Source: Streptomyces lateritius
Lineage (GTDB): Bacteria; Actinomycetota; Actinomycetes; Streptomycetales; Streptomycetaceae
Assembly (NCBI RefSeq): GCF_014649715.1
Contig: NZ_BMTO01000010.1
Coordinates: forward strand, 121,688 to 185,687
Direction of reading: 5' to 3'
Length of the DNA stretch: 64,000 nucleotides
Each line of letters opens with the position of its first letter. Positions within the stretch are counted from its first letter, which is position 1. Below the pieces are notes generated by a model. That model worked only from the letters and a program-made list of their open reading frames with translations, was not told the DNA's origin and did no database searches. The position numbers and the translations under genes were made by a program. Below, in pieces: positions 8,978 to 16,959 of this stretch.

Positions 8978-8999
8978 TGGTTACACCGATAGGTAACCA
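8978..8999. promoter_or_regulatory. Operator-like palindrome upstream of FUSC gene
   Basis: TGGTTAC and GTAACCA face each other across eight bases. The spacing and AT-rich arms resemble a TetR- or MarR-type site. It lies 143 bases before the FUSC start, in a leader with no gene on the other strand. No matching regulator is adjacent. Confidence 0.5.
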
Positions 9000-9137
9000 T
9001 CCAGGAGACATTGGCTCAACAGGAAGGCTCAGCGATGAGCCATTGGCCCAGCTTCGCCTCGGTCTTCCGGCCCATCGGACGGCCATCGGACCAGCGGCAC
9101 CGACCGTTCCCGGCCACGGCCCCCGGGCCGCGACGCC

Positions 9138-9176
9138 CCGTGGCCGATCCGGCGGGGGGAGCCGGATCGGCCACGG
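9138..9176 (-). terminator. Strong terminator after the DUF4383 gene
   Basis: A perfect 16-bp stem (CCGTGGCCGATCCGGC with GCCGGATCGGCCACGG) with a seven-base G-rich loop, 17 bases beyond the leftward stop at 9193. Confidence 0.85.
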
Positions 9177-9192
9177 TGGGTGGGGGCAGGGG

Positions 9193-9645
9193 TCAGCGGT
9201 GGGCCCGGCCGCGGCGGCGGGTGAGCAGGACGCCGAGGAGGACCATCGCCGCACCAAGGACGAGGTGGAGCCAGTTGTCGGCGTCGTTCACCGGCACGAA
9301 GTTGGCGTCGCTGTCGAGGTCGATGACCAGGCCGTAGATCCACAGCACGAGGTACACGACACCGCCGCCGATGAGGAAGGCCCGCGCGCCGCCGGGCGTG
9401 CGCGCCATCGCCATACCGACGACACCGAAGAGCACGTGCACGAGGTTGTGCAGGATCGACACCTGGAAGATGCCCAGGAGTTTGGCGTGTGAGTCGTGCT
9501 CGGCGAACTTCAGCGAGTCGTAGTCGGTCGTGATCCCCGGGATGAATCCGAGGACGCCCACCAGCAGGAAGACCGCGCCCACGAGCAGGGCCGCCTGCTG
9601 CACCGCGGTCCGGGCGGCCGGAGCCGCACCGTGAGTCCTGACCAT
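9193..9645 (-). CDS. DUF4383 membrane protein
   Basis: 150 aa with four membrane helices: AALLVGAVFLLVGVLGF, NLVHVLFGVVGMAMA, FLIGGGVVYLVLWIYGLVI and WLHLVLGAAMVLLGVLL. The invariant phrases GITTDYDSL and LLGIFQVSILHNLVH are those of the actinobacterial DUF4383 family. The start is ATG with AAGGAG seven bases upstream. Function is unknown; the family is often found beside stress genes, as here. It sits just downstream of the SRPBCC gene in the same direction, with a GC hairpin in the 76-base gap. Confidence 0.85.
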   Translation of the reverse strand: MVRTHGAAPAARTAVQQAALLVGAVFLLVGVLGFIPGITTDYDSLKFAEHDSHAKLLGIFQVSILHNLVHVLFGVVGMAMARTPGGARAFLIGGGVVYLVLWIYGLVIDLDSDANFVPVNDADNWLHLVLGAAMVLLGVLLTRRRGRAHR

Positions 9646-9721
9646 GACAGATCTCCTTCGTGAAAGGGGGCGCCGGGGCGGGCATCGGCCGCCCCGCCCC
9701 GACGCCCCGGCCGAGCCGGTG

Positions 9722-10234
9722 TCAACCGGTCGCCGGCGGCTCCCACTTGCCGCTCGGCGGCGTCTGGGTGTCGCTCTGGCCGGGGGTGATGCGGCCGCGC
9801 CACGCGCCGCTCTCCTCGCCGCGCTCCTCGATGAAGCCCTTGAACCTGCGCAGGTCTCCCCTGATCCGCAGGTCGAGGAGGCCCGTCTTGTCGCCCGCCT
9901 TCTCGACCATGCCCTCGGGCTCGAAGTCCATGGCCAGGCTGACGCGGGTGTGGGTCTCGTCCAGCGGCTGGAAGGTGACGACGCCCTTCTGCTTCGCGTC
10001 GCCTCCGGTCGTACGCCAGGAGATCCGCTCGTCGGGCAGCTGGTCGACGATCTCCGTGTCGAACTCGCGCTGGACGCCGGCGACCTTCGTTCGCCAGTGA
10101 CAGTGCTGATCGTCGAGCTGGCGGACGTCCTCCACGCCCTCCATGAAGCTCGGGAAATCCTCGAACTGCGTCCACTGGTTGTACGCGCGGCGCACAGGTA
10201 CGTCGACGTCGATGGATTCCTTCACCATGCTCAC
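9722..10234 (-). CDS. SRPBCC/START-fold protein (polyketide cyclase-like)
   Basis: 170 aa from GTG 10234, chosen because AGGAGG lies six bases upstream; ATG 10228 would also keep the domain. The N-terminus SIDVDVPVRRAYNQWTQFEDFPSFMEGVEDV is the classic first strand and helix of SRPBCC lipid- or ligand-binding proteins. LAMDFEPEGMVEKAGD and the amphipathic C-terminal helix around RGDLRRFKGFIEERG close the pocket. The last ~25 residues are a disordered tail. It probably binds a hydrophobic ligand. Such cyclase-like proteins recur in Streptomyces stress clusters; the ligand is unknown. Confidence 0.8.
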   Translation of the reverse strand: MSMVKESIDVDVPVRRAYNQWTQFEDFPSFMEGVEDVRQLDDQHCHWRTKVAGVQREFDTEIVDQLPDERISWRTTGGDAKQKGVVTFQPLDETHTRVSLAMDFEPEGMVEKAGDKTGLLDLRIRGDLRRFKGFIEERGEESGAWRGRITPGQSDTQTPPSGKWEPPATG

Positions 10235-10360
10235 GGCATTCCTCCTCAATCGGTCGAACCTTGCTCGGTCTAGCTCTTACGCGGTCAAGAGGGGACCAAT
10301 CTGCCCATCCCTCGCGTGCCCGGCGTGCGGGACTTCATTCCCCGGACTCCGGGCGGTTGT

Positions 10361-11287
10361 TCAGGGCAGCGGAACTCCCCCGGTGGCGTTGACGATCTCG
10401 CCGGTGATGTAGCCGGCCTGGGGGGAAGCCAAGAAGATGTAGGCGGGCGCCATCTCGGCCGGCTGCGCCGGGCGCCCCATGGGCGACTGCTTGCCGAACT
10501 CCACCGTGTCCGGCATCGTCGCCGGGATCAGCGGCGTCCACACGGGGCCGGGCGCGACGGCGTTCACCCGGATGCCGTCGGCCGCCACCATCTGCGCCAG
10601 GCCCTGGGTGAAGGTGACGATGGCGCTCTTGGTCATCGCGTAGTCGAGCAGCGGCGGACTGGGCTTGTAGGCCTGCACGGAGGTCGAGTTGATGACGACG
10701 CCGCCCCGCGGGATGTGCGGCAGCGCGGCCTTGGTCAGCCAGAACATCCCGTACAGATTGGTCCGCATCACGCGGTCGAACTGCTCGGTGGTGATCGCTT
10801 CGATGCCGTCCGGCTGGGCCATCTGGTAGGCCGCGTTGTTGATGAGGACGTCGATCCGCCCGAAGGCCGCCACCGTGCGCTCGACCAGCTCGGCGCACTG
10901 GCGTTCCTCTCGGATGTCGCAGGCGACGGAGACGGCCTGTCGGCCGGCGGCTTCGACGAGCCGGGACGTCTCGTCGGCGTCGGCCTGTTCCTCGGGAAGG
11001 TGGGTGAAGACGATGTCGGCGCCCTCCCGGGCGCAGGCGAGCGCCACCGCCCTGCCGATGCCGGAGTCGCCGCCGGTCAGCAGGACCTTGCGGTCGTGGA
11101 GCAGCGCGTGCCCGCGGTAGCTCTCCTCTCCGTGGTCGGGCCGGGGGTCCATCGGGCCGGTCCAGCCCGGGTGCTCCTGCTCCTGGTCGGGGAAGTCGGG
11201 GCGCGGACGACGGATCGCCGGCTCCGGGGCGGGCCGGGCAGGGTCGGACGGGGTGTCGGGGGTGTCGGGGGTGGGGTGCGGTGTCAC
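10361..11287 (-). CDS. Short-chain dehydrogenase/reductase with N-terminal extension (YhdG/GspA39-like)
   Basis: 308 aa. GTG start with AAGGAGG five bases upstream. About 60 Pro-rich residues precede the Rossmann fold, as in general-stress SDRs of the Bacillus YdaD/YhxC kind. The cofactor loop TGGDSGIG is at 71-78, NNAAYQM marks the fourth strand, and S-x12-Y-A-M-T-K (STSVQ to YAMTK) gives the catalytic Ser, Tyr and Lys. PGPVWTPL follows. It is probably NADP-dependent; the substrate is unknown. It is last in a leftward run of stress-type genes. Confidence 0.87.
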   Translation of the reverse strand: MTPHPTPDTPDTPSDPARPAPEPAIRRPRPDFPDQEQEHPGWTGPMDPRPDHGEESYRGHALLHDRKVLLTGGDSGIGRAVALACAREGADIVFTHLPEEQADADETSRLVEAAGRQAVSVACDIREERQCAELVERTVAAFGRIDVLINNAAYQMAQPDGIEAITTEQFDRVMRTNLYGMFWLTKAALPHIPRGGVVINSTSVQAYKPSPPLLDYAMTKSAIVTFTQGLAQMVAADGIRVNAVAPGPVWTPLIPATMPDTVEFGKQSPMGRPAQPAEMAPAYIFLASPQAGYITGEIVNATGGVPLP

Positions 11288-11359
11288 GCCTTCCTCCTCC
11301 TTCGTGCGGGTGGAACCGTCATACGTATGTGCTCGGGGTCGTTGGCGTTCGGGGGCCGT

Positions 11360-12014
11360 TCAGGCGTGCGGGGCGGCGAGCCGCCGGCGCGCCGGGCCGT
11401 GGGAGCGGCCGCGCCAGGGGAAGTCCTGCCAGGGGTCGTCCTTGAGCAGGTCCTCGATGGCGTCCGGGCTCGGCCGACAGGTGGTGAGCTCGCGGTCGTC
11501 GGCATCGGCCCGGGCGAGGGGCGCGGCGAGGGGGCGGGCGAGGGCGCGTACGTCGTCGAACGGGGTCCGGCGGTCCAGGGGCACGAGGACGCGCAGCCCG
11601 CGCGAGCCGGTGATCATGACGACGGACGGCAGCCCGAATCCGTCGGGCAGGTCGTGCAGGCGCCGCGGCCTCCCGGGCGAGGGAGAAGTCGTCCGTCGCC
11701 GGGTCCAGGTCGACGACGAGGCGGTCCGGGGGTCCCGGCGGTCGCTCTGGGAGAGGAAGCGGTGCGGGGTGACGCGGGTGTGGCCGGCGAGGTCGACCAT
11801 CGCGGCCGTGTCGTCGCAAATCGCGTAGGTGACCACCCCGTGCTCCTCGGGGAGGTCGGCGCGGTGCACCCGGTCGGGGAAGTGGTCCCGGACGGCCTTC
11901 CGCGTGAACCCCTTGTCGCCGATCCCATCGGGGTGCCGTTCGAGCACCGACGGGGACTCGATCGTCCGCCCGCCCACCCGGACCGCCCTCGTCGCCCGGT
12001 GCCTGATCGCTCAC
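11360..12014 (-). pseudogene. Decayed LigD-type DNA polymerase/primase domain (PolDom)
   Basis: Fragments in order match the polymerase domain of NHEJ ligase D: RVGGRTIE, LERHPDGIG, VVTYAICDDTAAMVDLAG, RLVVDLDPATDDF, MITGSRGLRVLVPLDRR, DPWQDFPWRGRSHGPARRRL. They lie in different frames, with shifts near 11980, 11729 and 11663. About 40 residues are missing after RTIE, and about 60 residues carrying the third catalytic acid are missing after ELTT. The original ATG (12014) still overlaps the upstream stop as ATGA. The DLDP metal motif is in a shifted frame, so no active protein can be made. Confidence 0.8.
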
Positions 12015-12334
12015 TTGCCGAGGGAGCGCTTCAGTTCCTCTTTGTTCATGGAGGAGCGGCCGTGGATGTCGCGGCGCTTCGCCTCGGCGTACAGCTCGTC
12101 GTACGTCTTGCCCTCGGAGCCGCCGCGCGAGCGCTCCCCGCCCCGCTGGGAGGGGGACTTGCCCTGCGTGGAGGACTTGCTCGCGGTCCTCGACTCACCG
12201 GAACGCGCACGCTCCTTGTTGACGGTCCGGCCGGCGATCTCCTCGGCCCGCTTCTTGCTCTCGCCGCGGTCGAGCGCGCTCTCCTTGATGTGCTCGTACT
12301 GGCGTTCCCGCTTGGGGCTGGATCCACGAGGCAT
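12011..12334 (-). CDS. Small basic Lys/Arg-rich protein (so-called plasmid stabilization family)
   Basis: 107 aa, highly charged. The N-terminal KRERQYEHIKESALDRG and AEEIAGRTVNKERARSGES are hallmarks of a family widely named plasmid stabilization protein in Streptomyces. The C-terminus TYDELYAEAKRRDIHGRSSMNKEELKRSL looks like a Rho N-terminal/SAP-like nucleic-acid-binding helix pair. The middle is a Ser/Gly/Arg linker. It probably binds DNA or RNA. It is coupled (ATGA) to the dead LigD-type gene, which fits a former DNA-repair role; the plasmid name is historical and unproven. Confidence 0.8.
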   Translation of the reverse strand: MPRGSSPKRERQYEHIKESALDRGESKKRAEEIAGRTVNKERARSGESRTASKSSTQGKSPSQRGGERSRGGSEGKTYDELYAEAKRRDIHGRSSMNKEELKRSLGK

Positions 12335-12388
12335 GATCTGCTCCCTCTCGGTGCTGTGGGGGTGCCGCGGAGCGGCGGCGCCGGCCGC

Positions 12389-12697
12389 TCACTCCTCCTT
12401 GTTGTCGCGTCGGTCGCGTCGGATACGGGGACGGTGGCTCGTGTCGCAGAAGGGGTACCGCAGGCTGCGACGGCACATGCAGAGCGCCACCGTGGGGCGG
12501 TCGCATCGCTCCACGGTCCCGTCGGGCATGACGATCTCGACGGGGCCCTCGACCAACAGGGGGCCTCCCCGCACGGGGGTGATGCGCGTCGTGCCGGCGC
12601 GGGTGACCGGTTCGCGGCCCCGTGGCTCATGGCCCTCGTGGCACTCCCGGCCCTCGTGGCACTCCTGCGTCTCGTCTGCCGACTGCTGTGTAGCCAT
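12389..12697 (-). CDS. CDGSH iron-sulfur domain protein
   Basis: 102 aa. The 2Fe-2S ligands are C73, C75, C84 and H88 in ALCMCRRSLRYPFCDTSHR, the three-Cys one-His set of the CDGSH (mitoNEET) family. Before it comes GPVEIVMPDGTVERCDRPTV, a typical lead-in strand. The first 30 residues are rich in His, Cys and Glu (ECHEGRECHEGHE) and might bind a metal. It probably acts as a redox or cluster carrier. It starts three bases after the methyltransferase stop, so the two are cotranscribed. Confidence 0.88.
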   Translation of the reverse strand: MATQQSADETQECHEGRECHEGHEPRGREPVTRAGTTRITPVRGGPLLVEGPVEIVMPDGTVERCDRPTVALCMCRRSLRYPFCDTSHRPRIRRDRRDNKEE

Positions 12698-12700
12698 CGT

Positions 12701-13453
12701 TCACCACCCGATCCGCGCGGCTCCGTCATCACGGCTCGTGCCCGCTCTCTCCTCGGGCATGCGGACGTCCCGGTCCCACGTGCCCGAGGCGTTCGCGTCC
12801 GTGCCGCCGTGGGTGGCACGGATGACGACCAGTTCTTCGGTACGCCGCCCCGAAGGAACCAGGCCTCGCTGCTCGAACCACCGCGCCCGCGCGCTCATCA
12901 CCGGTCCGAAGGGCTGGCTCCGGCGACGGACCACCTCGGCGTTCAGCCCGGAACGGTGGAGCGCCTCCAGGCTCGCGTCCGTACCGGAGAGGGAGGACTG
13001 GACGAGCAGCAGCACCCCGTCGGGGTTGAGCAGCTGCGGTGCCTGACGGCAGATGCGGTCGATGAGAAGCCGCCCGTCGAGCCCGGCGTCCCACGCCCTG
13101 CGCGCCCCGCGCGCGGGCAGGTCGGGGTCCTCGGCCGGTACATAGGGCGGATTGGCGGTGACCAGGTCGAAGCGCTCGCCGGCCACCGGCTCGCTCAGGT
13201 CGCCCCTGAGCAAACGCACCCGTCGGGCGTGCAGGCGCGCGTTGAGCCATGCCGTCGCGACCGCTCTCCGCGAGACGTCGACGGCGGTGGCGTCCATGCC
13301 CCGGCGGGCGGCCGCGATGGCGAGGATCCCCGTGCCGGTACACAGGTCCAGCGCTCGCGCCCCCGGGCGCAGGTCCTCCGCGTCCAGGATCTCCATCAAC
13401 AGCTTCGTGTCCCCCTGCGGGGCATACACCCCCGGCGGCTTGATCACTCTCAT
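12701..13453 (-). CDS. HemK2/MTQ2-family protein methyltransferase
   Basis: 250 aa. AdoMet-binding motif I is ALDLCTGTGILAIAA (about 34-48). The amide-methylation signature NPPY is at 101-104, followed by VPAEDPDLPARGARRAWDAGLDGR, very like eukaryotic and archaeal MTQ2/HemK2, which methylate the Gln of release-factor GGQ. The bacterial target is unproven. The C-terminal 40 residues are a polar tail. It is cotranscribed with the CDGSH gene; upstream lies a topoisomerase IB stub. Confidence 0.85.
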   Translation of the reverse strand: MRVIKPPGVYAPQGDTKLLMEILDAEDLRPGARALDLCTGTGILAIAAARRGMDATAVDVSRRAVATAWLNARLHARRVRLLRGDLSEPVAGERFDLVTANPPYVPAEDPDLPARGARRAWDAGLDGRLLIDRICRQAPQLLNPDGVLLLVQSSLSGTDASLEALHRSGLNAEVVRRRSQPFGPVMSARARWFEQRGLVPSGRRTEELVVIRATHGGTDANASGTWDRDVRMPEERAGTSRDDGAARIGW

Positions 13454-13510
13454 GAGCGGCGGATGCCCACCTCGCCGGATTCCACGCCAGCCCGTTCGCC
13501 CCCCGGTGTT

Positions 13511-13834
13511 TCAGGAGGACAGCAGGTCGAGGACCGCTCGCTCCACCGCGCCCTGCGTCGCCGGACGGCCGAAGGTGCCGTGTTCCCCGAGCCGGTCGAG
13601 GGCGGGGGCCACGGTGACGCCCTCCTCGAAGAGTTCGAAGACGCGGGGATCGATGTACGAGGCACGGCACACCGCCGGGGTTTTCCCCAGGTACCGGCTG
13701 ACCTCCTTCACCGTTCGCGCCTCGGCGCGTCGGGTGCCGGACCGCTCCTTGTGCACCTCGCCCGTGGTGACGGCGAGCGCGACGGCGGCTGACCGCCGCT
13801 TCGCTCGACTGGTGCCCTGAGGTGTGCCGCTCAT
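13511..13834 (-). pseudogene. C-terminal stub of DNA topoisomerase IB
   Basis: About 107 codons. From AVALAV onward it matches the end of bacterial topoisomerase IB: TVKEVSRYLGKTPAVCRASYIDPRV holds the tyrosine (ASY) that makes the covalent DNA link, then LFEEGVTVAPALDRLG and FGRPATQGAVERAVLDLL. The N-terminal DNA-binding domain and most of the catalytic domain (Arg and Lys residues) are gone. What precedes is GC-rich low-complexity sequence with no homology. ATG 13834 has no ribosome site. A full enzyme is about 330-370 aa. Confidence 0.8.
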
Positions 13835-14145
13835 ACCTGGTGCGGCCCCGGCGGGCCTGCGGGCCGTGCCTGGTGACCCGGGTGGCCTCGGGGGTGCATG
13901 CCAGGTACCGGATGCTCCCGGGGGCATGCCTGGCGACCGGACCCTCCCGCCGGGTGGGCCGGGCGCGGACCTGACCGGGACGGCGGGTCCGGCCGGGTGA
14001 GCCGGGTGCCCATGCCTTCGGCTCGGGCGGTCCCGCCGGGGCCGGGCGAACCCTGTCCGCCCGGGCGCGGTCCCGCCTCGCGGCCCCGGTGCGAACCCCG
14101 GTACGCCGGGCGATCCCAGCCGGTGGGCCCAGGCGTGCGCCCGGG
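13835..14145. repeat. GC-rich low-complexity stretch with imperfect repeats
   Basis: About 310 bases lying between the topoisomerase stub and the FAD/Rieske gene. It contains loose direct copies of a unit like GCATGCCTGGCGACC (near 13865, 13897 and 13924) and many GGGCCGGG tracts. No coding frame is believable. It probably fills the place from which the topoisomerase 5' end was lost. Confidence 0.5.
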
Positions 14146-14176
14146 CGGGGATGCGTGGGGCGCCCACGCATCCCCG
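14146..14176 (+). terminator. Perfect hairpin with T-rich tail just before the FAD/Rieske gene
   Basis: CGGGGATGCGTGGG pairs with CCCACGCATCCCCG (14 bp) around a three-base loop, followed by TTCGTTTT. It looks like a rightward terminator, yet the next rightward gene starts only 26 bases later. It could be an attenuator or a leftover from a deleted gene. Confidence 0.6.
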
Positions 14177-14201
14177 TTCGTTTTCCGGGCATCTGCCCCG
14201 C

Positions 14202-15764
14202 ATGAATCGGATCCCTGACACCAGCGGCTCCCACTGGATGCGCACGGCGGCGATCCCCGCGTACCCCCCACTCCTCGACGGCGACGAGGCGGATGCCGAC
14301 GTCGCCGTGATCGGCGCGGGCATCGCCGGACTCAGCGTCGCCTGGGAGCTCTCCCGGGCCGGCCGGACGGTGGTCCTCCTGGAGGCCGACCGGGTGGCCG
14401 GCGGGGTCACCGGCCACACCACCGGAAAGCTGAGCGCCCTGCACACCACCGTCTACGACGGCCTCCGCTCCTCGCACGGCCCCGACGCCGCACGCGTCTA
14501 CGCCCAGTCCCAGATGGCGGCGGTTCGGCACGTGGGCGAGGTTGCCGCCGAACTGGGTGTCGACTGCGAGCTGGAGCATCGGCCCGCCCTCACCTACTGC
14601 GAGGACCCGGAGGGAACCGACGCGCTGCGCGCCGAGGCGGAGGCCGCGAAGGAAGCCGGTCTCGACGCCTCCTTCGTCACCGAGACGGACCTGCCGTACC
14701 CGGTCGCCGGAGCGGTCCGCGTCGAGGACCAGGCACAGTTCCATCCGCGGAAGTACCTGCGCGCGCTCGCCGCCGACCTGGTGGTTCGCGGCGGTCGTAT
14801 CCACGAGCAGACCCGGGTGACCGGGCTCGACGAGGGCGAGCCCTGCCGCCTGACCACGGCTTCGGGCGCCACCGTCACGGCCCGGGCCGTCGTCGTCGCC
14901 ACTCACCACCCCGTCTTCGACCGCGGCCTGTTGGCCGCCCGCCTCACCCAGCACCGCGACCTGGTGGTGGCCGGTCCACTGCCCGCCGACCGGGATCCGC
15001 AGGGCATGTACATCACCCGGGAGGGGGGCAAGCGCTCGGTGCGCACGGCCCCGTACGGCGACGGCAGGCTGCTGATCGTCACCGGTGAGGTCTTCACGCC
15101 CGGCACGGAGAGCGACACCGAGGGCCGCTATCAGCGGCTCACCGCGTGGATGCGCGAGCGGTTCCCGGGTGTGACCCCGACCCATCGATGGGCCGCCCAG
15201 GACAACGCCGCCACCGACACCGTCCCTCTCATCGGCCCGCTCCACCACGGCGACGACCCCCGCGTCTTCGTGGCGACGGGCTTCGCCGGCTGGGGCATGG
15301 CGGGCGGAGTCCTCGCGGGCCGGCTGCTGAGCGGGCTCATCACCGGTCAGGCTCCGCCGGAGTGGGCCCGGCTGTACGACCCCCGCCGCCCGGGATCCGT
15401 GCTCCGCACGGCGCCCTCCGTCGCCAAGGCGCAGTGGGACGTCGGCAAGCACTTCGTGAAGGACCGCCTGGACACCGCCCTCGGGCGGGGCCCGGCGGAC
15501 GCGGTGGAGGACATCGGGCCCGGGGAGGGCGCGGTGGTGCGGGTCGGTGGCCGGGCATGCGCCGTCCACCGCGACGAGTCGGGGCGACTCCACCCACTGT
15601 CCGCGGTCTGTACGCACCTCGGCTGCCTCGTCGCGTTCAACCCGGCGGAACGGACGTGGGAGTGCCCCTGTCACGGTTCGCGGTTCGACATCGACGGCGA
15701 GGTCCTGCAGGGGCCGGCGCTGCACCCCTTGGAGGCGTACGACCCCGACGACCTCGGGCGTTAG
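14202..15764 (+). CDS. FAD-dependent oxidoreductase with C-terminal Rieske domain
   Basis: 520 aa. An N-terminal DAO fold has VIGAGIAGLSVAWELS (GxGxxG at 38-43), GHTTGKLSALH and VFVATGFAGWGMAGGVLAGR. The last ~95 residues are a Rieske 2Fe-2S domain: CTHLGC and CPCHGSRFDIDGEVLQGPA give the two Cys and two His ligands. Such proteins pass electrons from the cluster to FAD; the substrate is unknown. They are frequent in Streptomyces stress islands. ATG 14202 is preceded by a hairpin. It is followed 88 bases later by the carboxylate-amine ligase. Confidence 0.88.
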   Translation: MNRIPDTSGSHWMRTAAIPAYPPLLDGDEADADVAVIGAGIAGLSVAWELSRAGRTVVLLEADRVAGGVTGHTTGKLSALHTTVYDGLRSSHGPDAARVYAQSQMAAVRHVGEVAAELGVDCELEHRPALTYCEDPEGTDALRAEAEAAKEAGLDASFVTETDLPYPVAGAVRVEDQAQFHPRKYLRALAADLVVRGGRIHEQTRVTGLDEGEPCRLTTASGATVTARAVVVATHHPVFDRGLLAARLTQHRDLVVAGPLPADRDPQGMYITREGGKRSVRTAPYGDGRLLIVTGEVFTPGTESDTEGRYQRLTAWMRERFPGVTPTHRWAAQDNAATDTVPLIGPLHHGDDPRVFVATGFAGWGMAGGVLAGRLLSGLITGQAPPEWARLYDPRRPGSVLRTAPSVAKAQWDVGKHFVKDRLDTALGRGPADAVEDIGPGEGAVVRVGGRACAVHRDESGRLHPLSAVCTHLGCLVAFNPAERTWECPCHGSRFDIDGEVLQGPALHPLEAYDPDDLGR

Positions 15765-15852
15765 GCCGTGGACGCCCGTGCCTCCATGGACTGCGTGGAG
15801 ACGGGGCCCGCCGAGAAGGCCCAGGTAGGCACAGGAGAGGGACGAGTGCGAG

Positions 15853-16953
15853 ATGGAGATCCTGACGATGGGGGTGGAGGAGGAGTTCATGCTGGTCGAT
15901 CCGGTCAGCAGGGCGCCGGTCGACCGGGCGCCCACGGTGATCGGTTCGGCCGCGGCCGAGCTCGGAGGCCAGGTGCAGGCGGAGTTCTTCAACGCCCAGG
16001 TCGAGGTCTGCACGCAACCCACCGTCTCCTGCCGGGACCTGCGCGGCGAACTCGCCCGGCTGCGCGGCACCGTGGGCGCGGCCGCCGCCGCGGCCGACTG
16101 TCTTCTGGTCGCCTCCGGCACCCCGGTGGTTCCCCGGGAGGAGCCGTTGACGGTGACCGCCACGGCCCGGTACCGCCACATGGCCCGCGCGTACGCCACC
16201 TCCTTCAACCGGTACGACGGGCTCGTCTGCGGCTGTCACGTCCACGTCGGGACGCTCGACCGCGCACGTGCCCTGAAACTGGCGAACCACATGCGGCCCT
16301 GGCTGCCCGTACTGCAGTCGCTCGCCGGGAATTCGCCCTTCTCCCGCGGCCGGGACTCCGGCTTCGCCAGTCGGCGTTCCGTCGAGTTCGGCCGGTGGCC
16401 GACCGCCGGGCCCGCCCCGGTGCTCGACGAGAAGCGGTATCTGGCCCTCGTCACGGACCTGGTGGGCGGCGGCACGCTGCTCGACCGCAAGATGATCTAC
16501 TGGCACGCCCGGCCCTCCGAGCACGTACCGACGCTGGAGATCCGGATCGCCGACGTCAACGCCGACCTCGACATGGTCGTCCTGCTCGCCGCCCTCGTCC
16601 GCGGACTCGCGGTGACGTTGCTCGACGACGTGGACGCGGACGTCCCGCCGCCCGACGTGCCCCTGGGGCGTCTGCTCGCGGCACACGCACACGCCGCGTC
16701 GCTCGGCATGTCGGGCGAGGGCCTCGACCCGGAGAGCGGAGAGCCGCGCCCGGCCCGCGACCTGGTGGAGCGGCTGCTCCACAGGGCCGCTCCCGGCCTC
16801 GAGACGGCGGGCGACGCGGCGTTGGTGGACGGGCTGTGGCGGACCGTGCGGCGGGGCGGCAACGGCGCCGTCCGGCAACGCGCGATCCACGAACGTCACG
16901 GCAGGCTGAGTGACGTGGTGGACGCGCTCGCCGCCATCACCGCCGCCGCCTGA
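15853..16953 (+). CDS. YbdK-type carboxylate-amine ligase (glutamate-cysteine ligase family 2)
   Basis: 366 aa, normal length. The opening GVEEEFMLVD is the GCS2 signature. CGCHVHVG, SPFSRGRDSGFASRR and LEIRIADVNADLDMVVLLAALVRGL are the other conserved blocks lining the ATP/glutamate site. E. coli YbdK has weak gamma-glutamyl-cysteine ligase activity; in actinobacteria, which use mycothiol and ergothioneine, the true substrate is uncertain. It is probably cotranscribed with the FAD/Rieske gene. Confidence 0.87.
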   Translation: MEILTMGVEEEFMLVDPVSRAPVDRAPTVIGSAAAELGGQVQAEFFNAQVEVCTQPTVSCRDLRGELARLRGTVGAAAAAADCLLVASGTPVVPREEPLTVTATARYRHMARAYATSFNRYDGLVCGCHVHVGTLDRARALKLANHMRPWLPVLQSLAGNSPFSRGRDSGFASRRSVEFGRWPTAGPAPVLDEKRYLALVTDLVGGGTLLDRKMIYWHARPSEHVPTLEIRIADVNADLDMVVLLAALVRGLAVTLLDDVDADVPPPDVPLGRLLAAHAHAASLGMSGEGLDPESGEPRPARDLVERLLHRAAPGLETAGDAALVDGLWRTVRRGGNGAVRQRAIHERHGRLSDVVDALAAITAAA

Positions 16954-16959
16954 CAGACC

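Noticed and set aside
12011-12334. Evidence for a plasmid from the plasmid-stabilization-named protein
   Set aside because: The name is inherited annotation; no replication, partition or transfer gene is present.
10316-16208. Very long open frames (over 1100 codons) on both strands across 10.3-16.2 kb
   Set aside because: They are shadows of GC-rich codon bias: their products are Arg/Gly/Ala-rich, match no family and overlap well-supported genes in the proper frame.
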